From a virus, in IMG/VR virus record IMGVR_UViG_3300006869_000080, positions 1-27,526 of that record: a stretch of 27,526 nt of DNA, one strand, 5' to 3'. Below are positions 26,301 through 27,526 of this stretch, piece by piece. Positions within the stretch are counted from its first letter, which is position 1, and every line of letters begins with the position of its first letter. The translations under genes and the position numbers were made by a program. The notes beneath the pieces were generated by a model. It made no database searches, was not told the DNA's origin, and saw nothing but the letters and a program-made list of their open reading frames with translations.

Positions 26301-27526
26301 GCAGAATCAAATGTACTTAGTATGGGGCCTGGAAATAATAATGCAAATTATTATATCTTAGAGCATACAATAAAGTGTTCAAAAACAGATGATAAGTTTG
26401 GTATTCTTACAAAATATGATGATGGAACTATTCATAGAGCTTTAGCATCTGTTTCGACTTCTGGGGTATTTGCAAATGAGCTAGGAGCTACTCTAGTAGT
26501 AACAAGAGATTATGGTAGTGCTTCGCTAAGATTCCCTGCGGGGGAGAATGATCCTGCGGGCTATCTTGCAATGGTATCTAGCGATAGGGACACTTATCCT
26601 AGTAATAATAGTAATATCTATACTTCGTTTTTCCGTACTTCTGCTGCAAGTACAAAAGATTCTTACTTAGGAATTGCACAATCAACTGTTGCAGATGGCG
26701 ATACAGTAACTGTAATGCTTGCTGGAGCAATTAGTGATGTACACTCATCGCTTACTCCTGATACAACAATGTATGTACAAGATAACGGCACTATTTCTAC
26801 TACTGTTAGTACTGTTATTGCTGGTAAAGCACTCAATGCAACTTCCATACAGGTATCAGATTCTAGAGGCACATTTGATAAGCCCGTAACATTTAGTACA
26901 ATTACTGGAAAGCCCACTACTCTTGCAGGATATGGTATTACAGATGGTGCTAGTACTTTATTAGATATAGATATTGGTAGCAACGATTTTATTACTACAG
27001 GTAAGGCGTACTATGCAAATATGTTTGCAACTACAGGAGACTTACCAAGTGCATCAACCTATCATGGTATGTTTGCACACGTTCATGGAACAGGAAAAGC
27101 CTATTTTGCTCATGCAGGTAACTGGGTAGAACTTGCAAATAACTCTCAAATTTTTGACGGAGCTTGGAGTAGCCTTACAGGTACTCCTACTACCTTGGCA
27201 GGTTATGGTATTACTGATGCTGCTTCTGTTTCCTATGTAGATACAGAAATTGCAAATCTTATAGATTCAGCGCCAGGAGCTTTAGACACTCTCAATGAAC
27301 TTGCAGCAGCTTTGGGGGATGATGCAAACTTTTCTACAACAGTAACAAATAATCTAGCTTTAAAAGCACCTCTTGCAGATCCTGCACTGACAGGGACACC
27401 TACTGCACCTACTGCTACAAGTGGTACGAATACAACTCAAATTGCAACTACTGCGTTTGTTCAAGCTGCAATCTCAGGACTTGGAGGCGGAGGCGGAGCT
27501 TCTGTAACCGTATCAGGAACAGCTCC
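23361..27526 (+). CDS. Giant phage tail fibre, N-terminal 1388 residues, truncated by window end
   Basis: The frame starting at ATG 23361 stays open to the last base, so the C-terminus is missing. Residues 1-100 begin MSAHIGTNIVIVTKD and contain a helical NAVNRLLSVLEVD...INLKEAIIQFEQY segment. A LGNSTSPWDTLYV motif is near 180. Fibre repeats follow: YVDTEIANLVDS...LDTLNELAAALNDD plus PLADPALTGTPTAPTA...TTEFVQ at about 431-512, again at about 1291-1371, with shorter copies near 61-98 and 653-684. LSYNNTTGVFTFTPAD occurs twice near 535-590. LTGTPTTL(S/A)GYGITDAA units occur near 635 and 1275. DLPSASTYHGMFAHVHGTGK near 1226 is a motif of marine phage fibres. These repeats build trimeric fibre shafts in known phages. 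Central residues 700-1150 are Ser/Thr/Asn-rich and unassigned. Likely a side tail fibre; its tip lies outside the window. Confidence 0.85.
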   Translation, partial: MSAHIGTNIVIVTKDTAQSYSDGSSSNAVNRLLSVLEVDTNFINLKEAIIQFEQYASATLAPLAAPSLTGNATLNRTIAASDDSISIANTQFVQDVVAPILSVQNDSQLGNAALFADLATKADLSASNTFTVPQYIQSLSYTQAQANTSTIVTSGYVTYHLENVVGDVSPLSSNVNAVNNLGNSTSPWDTLYVNSIIPVGLNSTIGTAAKPFKEGHFANNTVFIGTAGLSQGTAGGLVLPVNSSIGDDDSVVPRNLISTELDKGVGATTSGPNRSLKTSLTASGNITAKDALVLNSDGTVSTISTSNDTFIGFANSTASTGNSVEVIISGPVTGLSGLTAGDEVFIGVTGTLRNSRQFDNDVKIGVAQSASTLFLYSTSTIDLYALSSTKTELQDFSVNTLAAGTNALSYNSSTGVFDFTPVNLSTYATQLYVDTEIANLVDSAPTSLDTLNELAAALNDDANFATTVTNSLATKAPLADPALTGTPTAPTATSGTNTTQIATTEFVQTAVANDIELTDLSVSTVSASSGGALSYNNTTGVFTFTPADTSSFGNASLNSFSVTTGTPNSNGGLSYNNTTGVFTFTPADLSSYLTSYTETDPVVGAINGIVKADGAGNISAAVAGTDYSTFDAAFSSLTGTPTTLSGYGITDAAPLASPTFTGTPAAPTATTGDSSTQLATTAFVQGEIAGFSTSGGDSQIDFIADGAITSGTAVTLGATTGEVTAVATAPVAGAHAQLANSSSTTHYYTQKDALDYNDQDGVYQQFYQNTSGQTVGVIWNTNLATLTFSPGTPQTLLSSLTPDKYFHINGTSTGILKVGTNSYIVTNSSGTLSIGPANNVGAYSKIITTETGDLIALNGSDCHFVTVSGTTITFGSAIAIGLTPAYGAFEWSKLYNKLVAASLSGGTVTYSIGTISGTSITWSTAATNTTWATNGNQIFYHVGSEMLISSRRNYWYVGAPVDLMMRSSTFNGSTFAFASNAESNVLSMGPGNNNANYYILEHTIKCSKTDDKFGILTKYDDGTIHRALASVSTSGVFANELGATLVVTRDYGSASLRFPAGENDPAGYLAMVSSDRDTYPSNNSNIYTSFFRTSAASTKDSYLGIAQSTVADGDTVTVMLAGAISDVHSSLTPDTTMYVQDNGTISTTVSTVIAGKALNATSIQVSDSRGTFDKPVTFSTITGKPTTLAGYGITDGASTLLDIDIGSNDFITTGKAYYANMFATTGDLPSASTYHGMFAHVHGTGKAYFAHAGNWVELANNSQIFDGAWSSLTGTPTTLAGYGITDAASVSYVDTEIANLIDSAPGALDTLNELAAALGDDANFSTTVTNNLALKAPLADPALTGTPTAPTATSGTNTTQIATTAFVQAAISGLGGGGGASVTVSGTA
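24585..25135 (+). repeat. LSYN.(T/S)TGVF.FTP tandem units
   Basis: Three units encode LSYNSSTGVFDFTP (near 24585), then LSYNNTTGVFTFTPAD twice (near 24958 and 25077). The last two are about 120 nt apart with nearly identical DNA apart from third-position changes. This is the repeat seen in many tail fibres between beta-helical segments. Confidence 0.8.
24650..24893 (+). repeat. Long direct repeat, copy 1 (pairs with 27230-27471)
   Basis: Encodes YVDTEIANLVDS, LDTLNELAAALNDDANF and PLADPALTGTPTAPTATSGT, ending in TTEFVQ. The copy at 27230-27471 encodes the same order with few residue changes and the DNA is still closely similar. The two are about 2.6 kb apart, in the same orientation and frame. 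Confidence 0.85.
27230..27471 (+). repeat. Long direct repeat, copy 2 (pairs with 24650-24893)
   Basis: Same module as the first copy, here preceded by the LTGTPTTLAGYGITDAA unit. Recombination between the copies would delete about 2.6 kb in frame, removing the central unassigned region of the fibre. Confidence 0.85.

Overview
This window is one uninterrupted block of structural genes from a tailed double-stranded DNA phage (Caudoviricetes) with a long flexible, lambda-type tail. It could be a free virus or a prophage; nothing here decides which. All genes lie on the + strand. They are packed end to end with ATGA or TAATG overlaps or gaps of 0-31 nt, apart from one 113-nt gap at 16928-17040. 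The DNA is visibly AT-rich, most Arg codons are AGA, ribosome sites are AGGAG-like, and the one clear promoter has the sigma-70 consensus. The L-K-I-J type tail tip and the fibre repeat families are those seen in phages of Gram-negative, often marine, bacteria. The host assignment is inference.

Region 1 (1-13010) is the tail tip and its assembly, in lambda order H-M-L-K-I-J: the C-terminus of a tape measure protein (cut by the window start), an M-like minor tail protein, an L-like hub protein with the four-cysteine Fe-S pattern, a K-like JAMM + NlpC/P60 protein, an I-like protein and a J-like central tip protein. A 1258-aa collagen-like fibre sits between H and M, which is not part of the lambda layout. 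The L-like protein carries about 470 extra N-terminal residues with an Ig-like domain.

Region 2 (13010-16927) continues the J function. The 1226-aa protein begins with the last strands of the fibronectin-III domain on which the J-like gene ends. It then runs through a DUF1983-like segment, two families of fibre repeats and a probable receptor-binding tip. A small 74-aa protein follows.

Region 3 (17041 to the end) begins after a near-ideal sigma-70 promoter. It holds a 122-aa beta-rich protein, a 1472-aa repeat-containing protein without a recognised family, a 497-aa structural protein and an unfinished fibre of at least 1388 aa that runs off the window.

Taken together, the tape measure and M/L/K/I/J proteins would build the tail tube, tip and cell-wall-opening machinery. 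Four giant proteins (1258, 1226, 1472 and at least 1388 aa) would supply adhesion and host range. I see no head genes, replication genes, integrase, tRNA, CRISPR array or insertion sequence. No stretch over 300 bases lacks a gene.
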